A stretch of DNA of 64,000 nucleotides from Halichondria panicea (taxonomy: Eukaryota; Porifera; Demospongiae; Suberitida; Halichondriidae), in contig NC_087377.1 in assembly GCF_963675165.1 (NCBI RefSeq), forward strand, positions 7,829,122 to 7,893,121, given 5' to 3'. Under the pieces are notes generated by a model. It was not told where the DNA came from. It worked only from the letters and a program-made list of their open reading frames with translations, and did no database searches. Numbering within the stretch: the stretch's first letter is position 1; each line of letters opens with the position of its first letter. Shown here piece after piece: positions 32,701 through 44,513 of this stretch. The position numbers were made by a program, and so were the translations under genes.

Positions 32701-35700
32701 CGGCCTGAAATTGAAATTGAAATTGAACTGATACTCGTCGAAACAACTACTAGTAACCTACATTATATAGCGCCAAACTGGAAATATTGTTCTATTTATG
32801 CGCCACTGGAAAATTGTAATTAGTTATATAATATTAAATTAGGAGAAAGATGATAACTAGACATAAAATTATAGAATTCAGACCTGACCAATCAGATCAA
32901 GGATTGAAGGAAATTAAGGATGACAAGAAGCATATGCGTTCTATGCAGTCGGACGCATTTATATAGTCAACCTAACTATATGGCTGCTGTTAGTCAGTCA
33001 AGGAGCTGTAGTAAGTCAAGTTGACTGCACGAGTGCTCCTAGGCCACTTCTGGCTACTTGCAGTATCTAGAGTATCCACTTCCGTTCGTTGTGACGTCAT
33101 TGTTTTACCACCACAAACGCTGTTATCCATATCTGCGCATGCAGTCGACACCACAGGCCCACTTACCTGATGATAGTGCAGCCTGAGATCGAGGGTAAGC
33201 TCACGACTACATGCAAGCTGCAGAACTAGAGTGCATAGTGACTATTGCTGTTGCTGAGTCAGCTTATTCTGTTCTTGCGCTATGTTATGCTTATAAGCCA
33301 CCGACTGTGAAATTAATAATAATGCTGTTTGAGTTTAGAACTATTTCGAAAGGACCTTTGTTTATTTTGCTGTGGTGCTTAGCTAATTAGAAAGCACATG
33401 GACTGTACTCTTCCGATGGCCTCAAAAAATTCTTTAAAGCAGTAAACGTGCAGAAAGAACGCATGCCATTGAATATAGTCTCACAAGCCACGCTCGTTCA
33501 CATGAAGGGTTTGGCAACAGTGTGCACGTCCCCAGTGGAATTTAACCCAGTCCAGTTAAATTATATGGAATAAGCTCTGAATTGTTTATGTTGCAAATAA
33601 AAGAAAGAGTTGTACAGAAAATAAATGGCCGATTAACAGTTGACTTGTCCTGTTGGAAATGTGGTGTGTAGTGTTAGAAATCGTTTTATGTGAGATTATT
33701 CTCTTTTATGTCTGCAGGAACTAAACTAACATGTTAGGCATATTGATTTATTAAATTGCGATAGCTATTTAATCAATGAGACACTCAAGCTAGCGTTATT
33801 TATATGCATGTACAGTGTAGTATATACCTGCTTCTGTTATAACAATGCAAATTTTAAATATAGGTATAAAACCGTACCGTAATAATTGTTTCTTGTACAT
33901 GTACCTATATACAGTCCAGGCTACTCCAGGCCTCATACTGCCAGCAGAGAGAGAAATTGGACTGGGTTGTATACCAGAGGGCATGACTGTCAGTTATGAA
34001 TGCACTGTCACTGATCCAACAGATTCCCCTGTGGCCAATACAGTATGGCTGGGAACTGCCTTCAACTGTCATTCAGCAGCATCTGCTACAACGAACAATC
34101 GGATCACTCTAGCTCATAGTCAGTTTCAGCTTGGAGCTGTTGCTGGTGATTGTGGAGATTTGTCTGCAATGATTATCAGATTTATTGGAAATGAATACAC
34201 GTCAAGACTGGTTCTAACAAACACTACCGGGTTGAATGGAATGACTGTCATATGTACTTTGAGTGACAAAGCTGTTGGAAATGACACTGTCAAAATCGGA
34301 GGTGAGTATAACTACATGTATATCTACCTCACTGTGTCTAACTTTTGACAGCCTCTCCTCCTCCCCCTCGAATTTCCATGGTGGAGGTCACTTCTACTTC
34401 ATCCTTCACTGTCAGTTGGACCCCGCCCTCCGATATCAGCAATGTAGGGAGCTACGTGTTCACTGTGACTGGAGAGGACTGTGGATGTGTAAACACCAAT
34501 GTCAGTTCTGACATAACTAGTGTGATATGTTCTGATTACATGGTCAATGGTCAAACCTGCTACTTTGAAGTCAGTACTATCTCTAAAGACTGTGGTTTCA
34601 ACAGTGAATCTGTGAATGAATCTGTGTCATTGATGGGTAAGCACTAAGTACATGTAGCTTACTTGTCAGTTTGTCATCAGTCTAGCTGCGTGTACATTTT
34701 GTAGTGCCTCCCACACCCGAACACTTCATGGTAACGTTTACTGAAGATGAATTAATAGTGGTGGGATTCATGCAGCCAGTAAGTTAAGATGTGAGGAAAT
34801 AACTGTTTAAAACTATTTGATTAGATTGTTCCCCATCTTGCTATAACCTACACTGTGATGGTTGGAACCAACTTTTCAAGGAATTTCACTGAAGTGACTT
34901 GTAACGACACAAGCAGAAGATGTAATCTCACAATCCCTAATCCTAGCAACAGTTACAATGTCAGTGTCGTGGCCTCTAACATATTTGGCTCTGGACCTCC
35001 TGCACTTTATTTTGGTAAGATGTTAGATCCCTCCTACATGTACCCTTGCAATATAACTGTTGTGTTGCTTGACCCATGCACAGAATGCAATCCAGAAGAT
35101 CTTGGTAGTAACCAGACTTCTCTCCGTGGACAAGGAATGGTCAATGTATCTAACGGACTAATTCACTACAGTGGTGTGTCTCCTGACTCTATTGCAACGT
35201 TACAATGCAATGATGGGTACAGAGCAAATTCCTTCCTCAACAGGACGTGCATGTTTGATGGACAATGGAGTGAGGGGGCATTGGAATGCGTTATAGTGGA
35301 TGGAGAAACTATTTCGCCTCGTAAGTTAGAATTGTCTTTCTTGTTACATTCATCGTGCGTTATTGATATCAACCAATGTCTTTCATTCTATTGTATCGTG
35401 GTGCTTTGGAAATTACGATACATACACTTCTTCGAGTTACATTGACTTTGATTGAGGTGTTTGTAAATTGAGAAGCCCTCATCTTTGAAACCAGTATGGA
35501 CAAAGCCATATTTTTTTCTTAGATACCATGCCTGCCTGTCCTCTTTACTGTGCTGTTTTGGTTGGCGTTTCCGTGCTCATATTGATAATCGTTTGCATTG
35601 CAATTGCACTCTACATTCTAAAGAAGTCCGGAAGAGAATGCTTCGCATCAATCAACACTTCTGATAAGATTCAACTTTGTGCAGTCAATCGAGAGTAAGC

Positions 35701-36625
35701 CTGTTTTTTCATCAATCATAATTATTCTATACCTATTTATAGGAGCCCAACCACAAATGAATCACCACTCTCCTCAGTTGATACGCAACCATCGAATGCC
35801 AAGATAAACGTAAACAGGTATATAAAATTATCTGAAAATCACATAGTCAACTGCAGATTATCATGTTTTGTCTACAGGAGCGAGCCATCCGAATCCGCTC
35901 AGGTGGATACCTATGCAAACCCTGAAGACTTCATTAAAACACCACCACTCATGCATCCACGAAAGCAGAACGAGGGGGCAGAGGATCAGAGGGATGTAGA
36001 GATCACTGAAGCGCCGGTGAGCCACAATTACTTGTCAGTATGTGTTCCTCATGTTTTTTAATAGGTCGGTCATATATAACCTTGGGTGTCACTATGGTCG
36101 TGCGGCTTAAAGTTAGCTTGTTTTGGCTATGACTGTATATAATTATAAGACTTGTAGTCTCTTTGTCTATATAATTATAGCTAGTTGCGGACATACGTAC
36201 ATGTACATGTAGGTGTAGCATCGATATAATTATACATGTAACTAACCATTTAACCCTTCATCGTGTATAATGATGCGACTATTATAATTGGCTTATTCTT
36301 GAACAGAATCTGATCACAGGCCTTGGTGCATCAAGCATGGCAAATCCCACTCAACAGGTATATATATACATAATAATGTCTTCGATATAATTATTTATAC
36401 AGTCATGTATATATATAGGAACCAATCTTGCTAAGCATTTGTGATGGTCCAATTAGAATAAAGCGAAATGAAGCGTATGATCCAGTGACATTGCTGACTG
36501 AAAATGATGCCTACAATATTTTAAATATCAGAAGCGGTACGTGCAGTCAGATGACGGAAAGAAATTCTAGTCCACCCCACATATATGATGAGCCGATGCT
36601 TCTAACTCGTATACCAGCTGTGTGA
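29706..36625 (+). CDS. Receptor B: Ig-like, FN3 x2, sushi, TM, Tyr-rich tail (intact)
   Basis: Twelve exons: 29706-29744, 29849-29894, 33915-34301, 34352-34636, 34705-34778, 34825-35014, 35084-35320, 35523-35694, 35743-35817, 35878-36016, 36307-36357, 36419-36625. All junctions are GT/AG and in phase; total 1902 nt, 633 aa plus stop. Residues 1-28 form a signal peptide (basic start, then VLWAIYIAQIG). An Ig-like domain follows (GCIPEGMTVSYEC, GMTVICTL), then FN3 one (SWTPPSD), FN3 two (YNVSVVASNIFGSGP) and a sushi domain (LQCNDGY, RTCMFDGQWS, EC). Next are a TM helix (AVLVGVSVLILIIVCIAIAL) and a cytoplasmic tail of about 175 residues with no enzyme domain. Tail tyrosines: TYANP (YxN), AYDPV and AYNIL spaced like an ITAM, and IYDEP (YxxP). 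Many NxS/T sites fit a glycosylated ectodomain. It is probably a cell-surface receptor signalling through SH2 adaptors; ligand unknown. Intron 2 is 4 kb and full of repeats; the rest are about 50-290 bases. Confidence 0.85.
30363..31246. mobile_element. hAT-like MITE in receptor B intron 2
   Basis: The ends CAGTGGCGTAGGAAG and CTTCCTACGCCACTG are perfect inverses over 15 bases. CTTAG flanks both sides, suggesting a 5-base duplication as in some hAT lineages. The flanking word GACACAGCACACTACTTAG recurs unoccupied at 31627-31645. Confidence 0.75.
31275..31895. repeat. Imperfect direct duplication in intron 2
   Basis: Blocks 31283-31480 and 31700-31895 share ACAAGCATGAAAAA, ATTTCCAAATGA, TTGGAGGGGTCTTTG and AATAAGTTTCCCGGG in order. 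The upstream word GGCCATTTGGGACACAGCAC is at 30334 and 31616. The unit was duplicated before the hAT-like MITE entered the first copy. Confidence 0.65.
32300..32690. repeat. Repeat R1 copy (short) in intron 2
   Basis: It starts ATGCCGCGGTGCGCATGCCC and ends AAGGCATCAGCACTCGCTGT. It keeps the GTGTGTGTATG tract, TTCAAGGATCAACTT and GCACTAGAACACTAGGTATT of the 2521 copy, with the middle deleted. Confidence 0.6.
32691..33914. other. Rest of receptor B intron 2
   Basis: I see no exon. A CCCACTTACCTGATGATAG stretch with GAGATCGAGGG near 33160-33195 resembles the CCTCGATCCCAGG family of small palindromes. Confidence 0.4.
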
Positions 36626-36924
36626 TTTGTTACAAACTATCGCACTGAAACGATTTATAATTAGTTTTATACCCGCGCACTGACTTATTGAACTGTTGTA
36701 CATAATTATGACTTCTATAAAGCTTCAGGTGTATGTAGATTTATACAGTAACTTTTAAAGACCTCGTGCAGGTATTAAGACTAGTGCTCAGTGATATATA
36801 TATTATGAAAATATCTAAAATGCTGTCTCAAAATGAGTTCACAGCCATTATAATTATAAACGCAATCCATTATATTGAAACTAACCCTTCACAGCTGTTT
36901 CTTTGAGCATGCATGCGTGCAGGT

Positions 36925-38336
36925 GTGACTCTATTGCAACGTTACAATGCAATGATGAGTACAGAGCACTCTCCCTCCTCAACAGGACCTGCGTGTTTGG
37001 TGGACGATGGAGTGATGATGCATTGGAGTGTGTATAGTGGATGCAGGTAAGTTAGATTGTCTTTCTCGTTACATTATGCAACATCGATATCTCAATACCT
37101 TTCATACTATTCGTAGTGCTTTAGAAAATAAATTACGTACATTCAGCCTATTGTGGAGTTACATTGACTTTTAAATGTAGGTTTTATTGTTATGTTCTGC
37201 TTGATGTGTTTTATGGAAGTTGAGAAGCCCTCAACTTTGCCTATTTTTTCTCAGAAATCACGACTTCCTGTCCTCTGTACTGTGCCAGCTGTTTTGGTTG
37301 ATGTTTTTGTTGGAACCATGGTCATGTTAATAATCGTTTGTATTGCAATTGCACTCGGCATTCTGAAGATCTATGGAAAAGGAAGCATCGCTTCAAACAA
37401 AACGTCTCAATTTCAGGCAGTCAATCGAGAGTGATCCAGTAAAATGAGTTTCTTCATCGATCATTGTGATATTCTGTACTTAATAGGAGTCCAACTACAA
37501 ATGAATCACCACTTTCCCCAGTCGACAAGCAACCATCAAAAGAAAAGATAAATATACACAGGTGAGTTGCTATAATCAACAGATTATCATAATTATGCAA
37601 GTTTTGGAAAACTACTATTTCGCCTCATAAGTTAGAATTGTCTTTCTTGTTACTTGATCAAATTCGTTGTTCAATATCTACTTCCTTCCCAATGCCTTTC
37701 GAATTATTGTTATAATGCGTTGTTATTATGCGTTTTAAGTAAATGTAAGTTGAGAAGCCCTCATCTTTGAAACCAGTATGGACAAAACGATTTTCTTTTC
37801 TCAGGTATCACGCCTGCCTGTCCTCTGTACTGTGCTGTTTTGGTTGGTGTTTTTGTGTCTGTAACCATGGTCGTGTTGATAATCGTTTGTATTGCAATTG
37901 CACTCTACATTCTGAAGAAGTATGGAAGAGAATGCTTCGTTTCAATCAACATGTCGAAACGGTTCAATTTCAAGCCAATCGGGAGTAAGTTTTAATCTAG
38001 TAAAAATGATTGAGTTTCTTCATCGATCATTGATTCTATACTTAGGAGTCCTATCACAAATAAATCACCACTTTCCCCAGTCGATACGCAGCCATCAAAA
38101 GCCAAGATTAATGTCAACATGTGAGTATTTATATTATGTACTCTATAATCAACTGTAGATTATCTGATATAATTTTGTCTACAGGAGCGAGCCATCCCAA
38201 TCCGCTTAGGTAGATACGTATGCAAACCCTGAGGACTTCATTAAAACACCACCACACATGCATCCACGAAAGAAAGAGGTGGGCAGAGGATCAAGGGGAA
38301 GTTCTTACTGTAGAGATCACTAATGAAGAAGTGCCG
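36925..38336 (+). pseudogene. Receptor remnants C/D with two TM exons
   Basis: Pieces homologous to receptor exons: sushi 36925-37044 (a one-base loss puts TAG after the last Cys region, at about 37034), TM exon 37255-37430 (a CAGC insertion near 37291 shifts the frame), tail exon 37487-37561, a second TM exon 37805-37984, tail exon 38046-38120 and tail exon 38185-38336. The second TM exon keeps AVLVGVFVSVTMVVLIIV but loses one base near 37953. The final exon has TAG where B has Gln (GCTTAGGTAG, about 38206). The order sushi-TM-tail-TM-tail means either exon duplication or two collapsed gene copies. The D half is closest to receptor A, including the 3' flank. Confidence 0.8.
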
Positions 38337-39003
38337 GTGAGCCATGATTACTTGTTGGTATGTGTTGTTTTAAATTTATGTCCATCGTATGTAACTTTGG
38401 GTGTCGTTATTGTCGTGGTTTAAAGGTGGCTTGTTTTGCCTAGTACGCTGTATCGGTCGTAGTCTTTTTGTAATTGCGGACATACATGTACATGTAAGTG
38501 TAGCAGCATAATTGTCGATATTGATAGCTCTATTTAAGTGCATGAGAACACATGTGTTCATAGAGCAGCTTGTCACTGTTGTGTAGTGTTGGTATTTAGC
38601 TTTGTATACAGTATAGACATGCGTTAGTGTTGACATTATTATGAGCTCCAGGAAATGGAGTCATGAATTGAAACTACAACATTACTGATTTCATAGAAAA
38701 TTCTGTTGTATAAACTTATAATGGTTTGTGTACTAAAAAGCGATTATCTGCACCTTGGCTACTTTGTTTCCCTGTATGATAGCAAATCTATCCATTGTTT
38801 TGCTGTTGTGATTGTTGAGTTTCACTTTCCTACGAATACGAATCACTGCAGTTGATTGTTGAGTTTCACAACTACTATAAGGATATCGAGTGTCTGTAAA
38901 AAAAAACAAAGATTTGACTTGTGACGGAATGTCAATTTAATCTAGCTGTATGACTGCATGTATTTAATTATGGTGATCCGTTAGTGTTGTACTAGCTGCT
39001 ATA

Positions 39004-39355
39004 ATTATGCCTCGAGGCGTAGCCGCACGAGGGATACGGTAAAGCTGACTGTGTGTCTGTGTGTCTGTTCCAGCTGTAACTGCTCAACGGTTGCAATGCG
39101 ACGAAAGCTAACAGCTTCTATAGGCTTCTAGCCACGTTCTCTGGATTTTGATTCGTGGATTAGTAAACTAAAGCTTCTTTCTCGAGTTATGGCTAGTTTG
39201 ACTCACATTGAAGGCTGTTGCAGTCTCTTCAGAATCTTTCATAGCATCATCTGTCCGCACAAACTTTCTATTCAACATATGAGTTAGCCTTGTACTAAAG
39301 CGCTAGCTTTTTGTTAGACAATACTCAGAAAATATCTGTTAAAACAGCTAGCTAG
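39004..39355. repeat. Repeat R1 variant in duplicon C
   Basis: It starts ATGCCTCGAGGCGTAGCCGC and matches 23497-23777 joined directly to 24998-25090, so it represents the uninterrupted form of that repeat. Duplicon A lacks it at the corresponding point (about 10373). Confidence 0.65.
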
Positions 39356-39560
39356 CAGTAGCCTAGTTGGGCGTGGCCCGACCGTCTCCCTGACGGGAGG
39401 TCGGGTTGCAAGCCTATCTGGGATTTGTTCTAGCGCCCTATCAGATTGCAGCATTTTTCACGTGCTTGGTTACACTTCCGTTTGCATCTAGTTGCGAAAC
39501 CGCATGTAGTATGCTGTGGTTTACACGTCATCATGTCGGTTAACACCCACTTGAGAAGAA
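39356..39560. mobile_element. Terminal fragment of the RecQ-element family
   Basis: GCCTAGTTGGGCGTGGCCCG, CCTGACGGGAGGTCGGGTTG, CAGATTGCAGCATT and GGTTAACACCCACTTGAG parallel the left subterminal region at 15830-15960. No coding part remains. Confidence 0.5.
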
Positions 39561-39714
39561 GATACTTTTAGCTACAATAATAGCTAGCATTGTTTCATGT
39601 TCTCTTTTCATTGATAATCATTGCTAGTTACAAAAATAATGTAGTGATGAGAAATAATATCTTATGAATTATTCATGAGCAATTAGTATACCGTAACCTT
39701 AACTAGTAGTACTT

Positions 39715-40130
39715 ATTACCCATGGCCGCTCACGCGGCCATGGGTATACGTAGTTAGTCACGCGCCTCGGGTATACGTAGTAGTACGTCCGTTTGTTTGT
39801 CATAATAATATGTGAGTCTACTCACCTGGATGCCACAGCACTGCGTTTACAGCATGGATAGCCTCTACACAACCAGCTATTAGTGGCAGATTTCGATGTT
39901 AAAGCTTTGTTGTCACATAAAAGTCAGCAAAAGCTAAGAATTAAGCTAAACTTGCACGTTGCCTAGCTCTACACGCAACCTTTATTCGAGATAGATCTAC
40001 GTAATCCGTTACCGGTCTCCATTAAAAGTAGGTTGTTGCTTCTTTAATACCCCTCTGATCTATGTATTCAGATTATGTCAACAGCCGAGGGTTAGCACTT
40101 CAGTGCTCTAGTAATAATTAAGTTGCTGGG
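39715..40130 (-). mobile_element. Helitron-like family H, copy in duplicon C
   Basis: This is the counterpart of 10843-11256. The hairpin end reads AGCACTTCAGTGCT followed by CTAG. At the other end CGCTCACGCGGCCATGGGTA is repeated in a degenerate second form (CACGCGCCTCGGGTA). Confidence 0.5.
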
Positions 40131-40359
40131 CATTGTACCTTGCATTCATTAAAGATCGCCACCTTCCATCAAAGGCATGGGGTATTTTATCTATAATTAT
40201 AGCTTACTGCTATGTGACTGTTTGCATGCATGGCGATAAAAGTGAGTTCCTAAACAATATTTACATATACTTCTGTAATCATGTAGCGTACAATGCACAT
40301 GACTAGGAATTTTGTTGAAGGAACAAGTTTAAAATGCATGATTGTACATGTACCATCTA

Positions 40360-40728
40360 CAGTGGCATATAGCCAGGGGGTGGCAAAGGGGGCAAATGCC
40401 TCCCCTTTTTCTGGATCTCTACTGCTCTGCTCAAGTTATTGTATCTGATTATCTTGCTGAGCACTCCCTTTCTTCGGAATCTTGCTGCAGTTAGCTAGCT
40501 AGCAAAACGATTTAGTCTAAACTGTGAGCTATTCTGGTCTAAATCTATAGACGTAGACAGTTCTTGTTCTTTGCTAAACGTACTTCTTCTATGCAAATAA
40601 AACATCAGGCCACACCCAACTAATAGAGAAGTCAATTATGTAAGAAGCGTGGCTTCCGGTCAAAATTTCGGCGCTGCGCGGCTGATAAGTTTTGCCCCCT
40701 CTTCCAAAAAATCCTGGCTACGCTCCTG
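40360..40728. mobile_element. hAT-like MITE, polymorphic between duplicons
   Basis: It begins CAGTGGCATATAGCCAGG and ends CCTGGCTACGCTCCTG. ATCTA flanks both sides. Duplicon A at about 11530 reads TACCATCTGTTATACAAC without it, giving a clean empty site. Confidence 0.75.
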
Positions 40729-41650
40729 ATCTATTGTACAACATAACTATACAGGTATAGTTATGTTGTCTACATGTACATATATTATAGTCCTCTTTTA
40801 AATGGTAATATCTATGTACGTGCCCCACCTATCACAAAATGTGATGCAACATGGACAAATACTTGTGTGCACATTATGTATTGTCATTGTTGAACATAAT
40901 TATTGTGGTTCCAGTAAATACCAAGGGAATAATTAGTATATCCTTGGTAGTTTTCAGTATAAATCTAGATGTACTCTTACTTTACCATGCAAGCTAGGTT
41001 ATGATTTGAATGTCACATCAACTATTATACTCATCTGCATACATGTATACCAAAGTTTGGCTTTTTCAGATCATGAGGATATATAATTATAGTAAGATAT
41101 AGACAGGGGCAAAACAAAAGCTTTCGAATCGTCAGCTATGTTATTATTTTGAGAAGAAGAGGATATGTGCAGAAACACCTTTACTATACCAGTGTGAGCT
41201 GTTCTGCATGGTTCAACTCCTGCATGGCGGTCAGAACTGCGAAAGGTAAAATGGCTTACAAAGATTGTTGATTCCGCAGTACTCCTCTGCATGAATGACC
41301 CCTCATTGAGTGGTGAGTTTGGCTTGTTAATATTATTGCAAATGTGTATGCCCACGTTGATTATATAGTGTCCATCTTAACCCCTCAAGTGATAAAGCTT
41401 TTCTCCTGTAGATAAGTGAATTAAGCTTTGCACATTACCTATAATGCATTTTATACAGGAGAAAGACCTCGAGCTCTCAGCTGTGAGAGTATGCCGATAA
41501 CCTCTACCAACGGCCCCCACAAAAAAAGAAGAGAAAGCTTATTCGAAACACAAGTGTGCTATGTGTGATGAGTGCCAATCCCATGTAGCCTATAACTACC
41601 CTATATCGATCATGAGCATAAACTTTCTTGTAGAGTATTATGTTATAGTT

Positions 41651-42233
41651 AATTACTAGGCAACCAGTCAACAACTGATTTATTTACTGCAAAAACAGCA
41701 AAACAGTCATTTGAACATCAATGGAGACAGTCAAACTTGCTCTCACAGCCACTTGTGCCTCAGAAAATGCAGTTAGAACAGTTACAGCTGTCAGGTATGA
41801 GAGCTAGCTAGGTTCTAGACTACTGGAAGCTAAAACTTTGACCAGAACCGCCCACCACCAATATTCAGCAGCTGCCGTTTCAAATTAGTATTGCACAAGT
41901 CTACCAACACTGCTCTACCTCTGAGCCACAGCTTGACTAGAAAAACAGAGCAAGGATTGAACTGCAGTGTTTCAAGCCTCATGAACATGTAATAAGTAGC
42001 TTAGACTGCTAGCTAGCTCAGGTCAATATGACAATAGCACAAAACATAGTCTACAAGCCTTTTTGCATGCTGTATTGCTATTTTACTGTGTACAAATTGT
42101 CAAGATGATTCAAAAGTTGAATAGTGCTTGTAGGAAGTAAAAATATGAGCCATATTCCATACTTCCCTGGGGGAAGTAAAATATGGCTCATATTCACTGG
42201 AAATCACCTAGGATACGGACTGAATCAGTAAAT
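41651..42233 (-). mobile_element. SINE-like repeat, copy 1
   Basis: It is the reverse complement of 59639-60222 at high identity over about 580 bases. On the minus strand it carries TGGCTCAGAGGTAGAGC, which resembles a tRNA A box. Duplicon A lacks it between 12413 and 12432. No open frame is supported. Confidence 0.6.
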
Positions 42234-43046
42234 AAGTGCAGTTATAGGCTTGGTGTCCTGTTAACATGTGTGGACTTATACAAGGAGTTCTCCTACTTAT
42301 ACCAAAAGAGTGCAACAGCTGCGTAATGCATGTATCTAAAATTGAATAGAATTGTGATAGCTGCAAAGAGATATAAGAGTGCAGACTTAATAGTGATTGT
42401 ATTTTGGGGCAATGATGCTATCCTATACAGGAGAGATAGAGTGCAGTACAGACTAATAGTGAGTTGTATATGTATGCCCTCTTCTCTTTTATACACCCTT
42501 ACTTATTAATTATGGCATTATACTATAGAGGTGCTGTATCTGCAGTCTCTTTAAAAGGAATGATTTAACGACGCACACAGCTTGATGTAGTATAGCATAA
42601 GTTATAATGGGGGGAAATGATGCAAAGTATTCTTGAAATGGTTCCTCTCCTACAGGTATTTCTGCCACTCCTGGTGTGTTCTGTAGCCCAGCTAAGGTGT
42701 TTTATTGTATACTTAGAACTTGTTACGTTTTGGGATGGTTTGGGGACTAACCACTGCATTTACCTCAGATACCCTCCCACCCATGTGAGTATAGTGACTG
42801 CGGTACAAAACTCAATACAACATGCAGATGTACAGATTGTCAATAGTAATTCACCTTAATTGATTGCACACATTGCGAGGATTTTCACCTTTCCCAAGCT
42901 TCAGTGACATGGTCACCACGACTCACCAGTGCTCTATATGTGTCTCGTTTTTCTCCCAAAGTTGGTGCTTATCAGTGTACGTACTCTACTTTTAATAGAT
43001 CGGCTTGCTTATTATATATAGTGTCCAGTCCTAGTTGGTTAATTAT

Positions 43047-43880
43047 GCCTCTGTGCGCATGCGCAAGCGAGGTATGCATTAGTGTGTCTGTGTAGACTGC
43101 TACATGCAGCTGCTCAAGGATCAATGAACTGTAAGTAAGAATTTCTATAGGCTTCTAGTTAACGGTTTCTTGGATTTTAATCCGTGGATTTGATAATAAT
43201 CGGTCACCAGTGCTCTATATGTGGCCAATTTAGGATCGTTTTCCTTCCAAAGTTGGTGCTTCTCTACTCTAATAGATCGGCTTGCTTACTAGCGTCCAGT
43301 CCCAGTTGGTTAATTATGACTCGGTGCGCATGCGCAAGCGAGGTATACGTTAGAGTGTTTGTGTGTGTGTGTGTCTGTGCATGTGTCTGCATGTGTAAAC
43401 TGTTACAGCTGCTCAAGGATCAATAAACTGTAAGTAAGAGTTCTATAGGCTTCTAGTTAACGTTTTAATTCGTAGATTTGCAAAATAATGCTTCCGGTTC
43501 TCGAGTTATGCCTATTTGGAATGCTATATATTGCAGCCTTTTCAAAAGAGTGCGTAGCAAACGTTGTCCATGGAGTGTTGCTACGCTTTTTGCCCTAAAA
43601 ACGAAGCCGGTTTTTTCAGCCGCATTGCATTGGTACCATGAATTGAAGCAATTTACGTACTATCTCACTATAATGCTGAATGGTAGACAAGCATGCAGTA
43701 ATCAACCTAGCCTCTTATCGAGATATAGGCAGCTTATACTTTCGCACCACTCTCCTCCACAACTTTCTATATCCTAGTAGACTTCCTGAACCCTGCAACT
43801 CTTTCTGCGAATGTGATATTGACTTATACAAGGTCAACTACATTACAGAAATTGCTTCAATAATAGCCAGTAGCCGTCTC
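43047..43880. repeat. Two R1 copies in a flank-plus-element duplication
   Basis: ATGCCTCTGTGCGCATGCGC at 43047 and ATGACTCGGTGCGCATGCGC at 43317 start two R1 copies. The host sequence before each (GGTCACCAGTGCTCTATATG to CAGTCCCAGTTGGTTAATT) is also repeated, so flank and element duplicated together. Duplicon A has a single unoccupied copy of the flank at 13100-13235. Confidence 0.65.
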
Positions 43881-44513
43881 CTATAGTCAAGGGATTACGT
43901 CTCCTCAATCTTAGATTACGCAGTACTCTTTTTAAATGTCTCAAGGAGATAGAGATCCCATGTTGAGCATAATTATAGGAATTCTCTGATTGTTTCGTAT
44001 GTGTATCCTTTATAAAAGTACGTCTTAATAATCCTATTCCTGCTTGATTCAGACATGCATGTAGACTTGTCTAGTACTGTACTAGTATAGATCTAGTACA
44101 GTGCAGTACTGTTCACATAATAATTATAGTATCTATGCGGAAGTCTTGCCATGCGTGCTATGCCCAAAACGGATGGGTCAAAGGTCAAAGTTGCTTGTGC
44201 ACTGGAACCTGGAGAAATTTAAAGCTTGAACCTTAATGACCTGGGGATGTCCCTAATGGGCTTCCGTAAAAATGGGACTTACTCCCAGTGAAAACTAATT
44301 TTAGTTATTGGTATCTTTGATTTTATGATCATGCTGCATGGCATTAGATGTTGTTAAACTGAGTATATCCAGCTATATATATACAACTGGATACCCTCGA
44401 GCTCACACCTTAATTGATTCGTCAAATTGGTAACATTAAAATTCGTCACCAAATTTACTCGCTATATATACGGCTTATTATAATCACAACCATCCAATTA
44501 TGTGCTTATACAG
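43881..44513. other. No exon seen; DR1 site upstream of kinase K2
   Basis: No coding exon is recognised. GGGTCAAAGGTCA at 44175-44187 is a perfect one-base-spaced direct repeat of the DR1 type, about 330 bases before the first kinase-gene exon I can trace. Regulatory use is speculative. Confidence 0.35.

Larger units (their letters stand above)
38390..43310. repeat. Duplicon C (partner 9791-13250)
   Basis: It is collinear with the 3' flank of receptor A but longer because of at least four insertions listed separately. Where A and C align, differences are scattered substitutions plus short indels. No gene of its own is recognised. Confidence 0.75.

Noticed and set aside
35166-35372. Minus-strand frame over the sushi exon (also 8658-8849)
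   Set aside because: Antisense shadow of the conserved sushi exon in both receptor copies.
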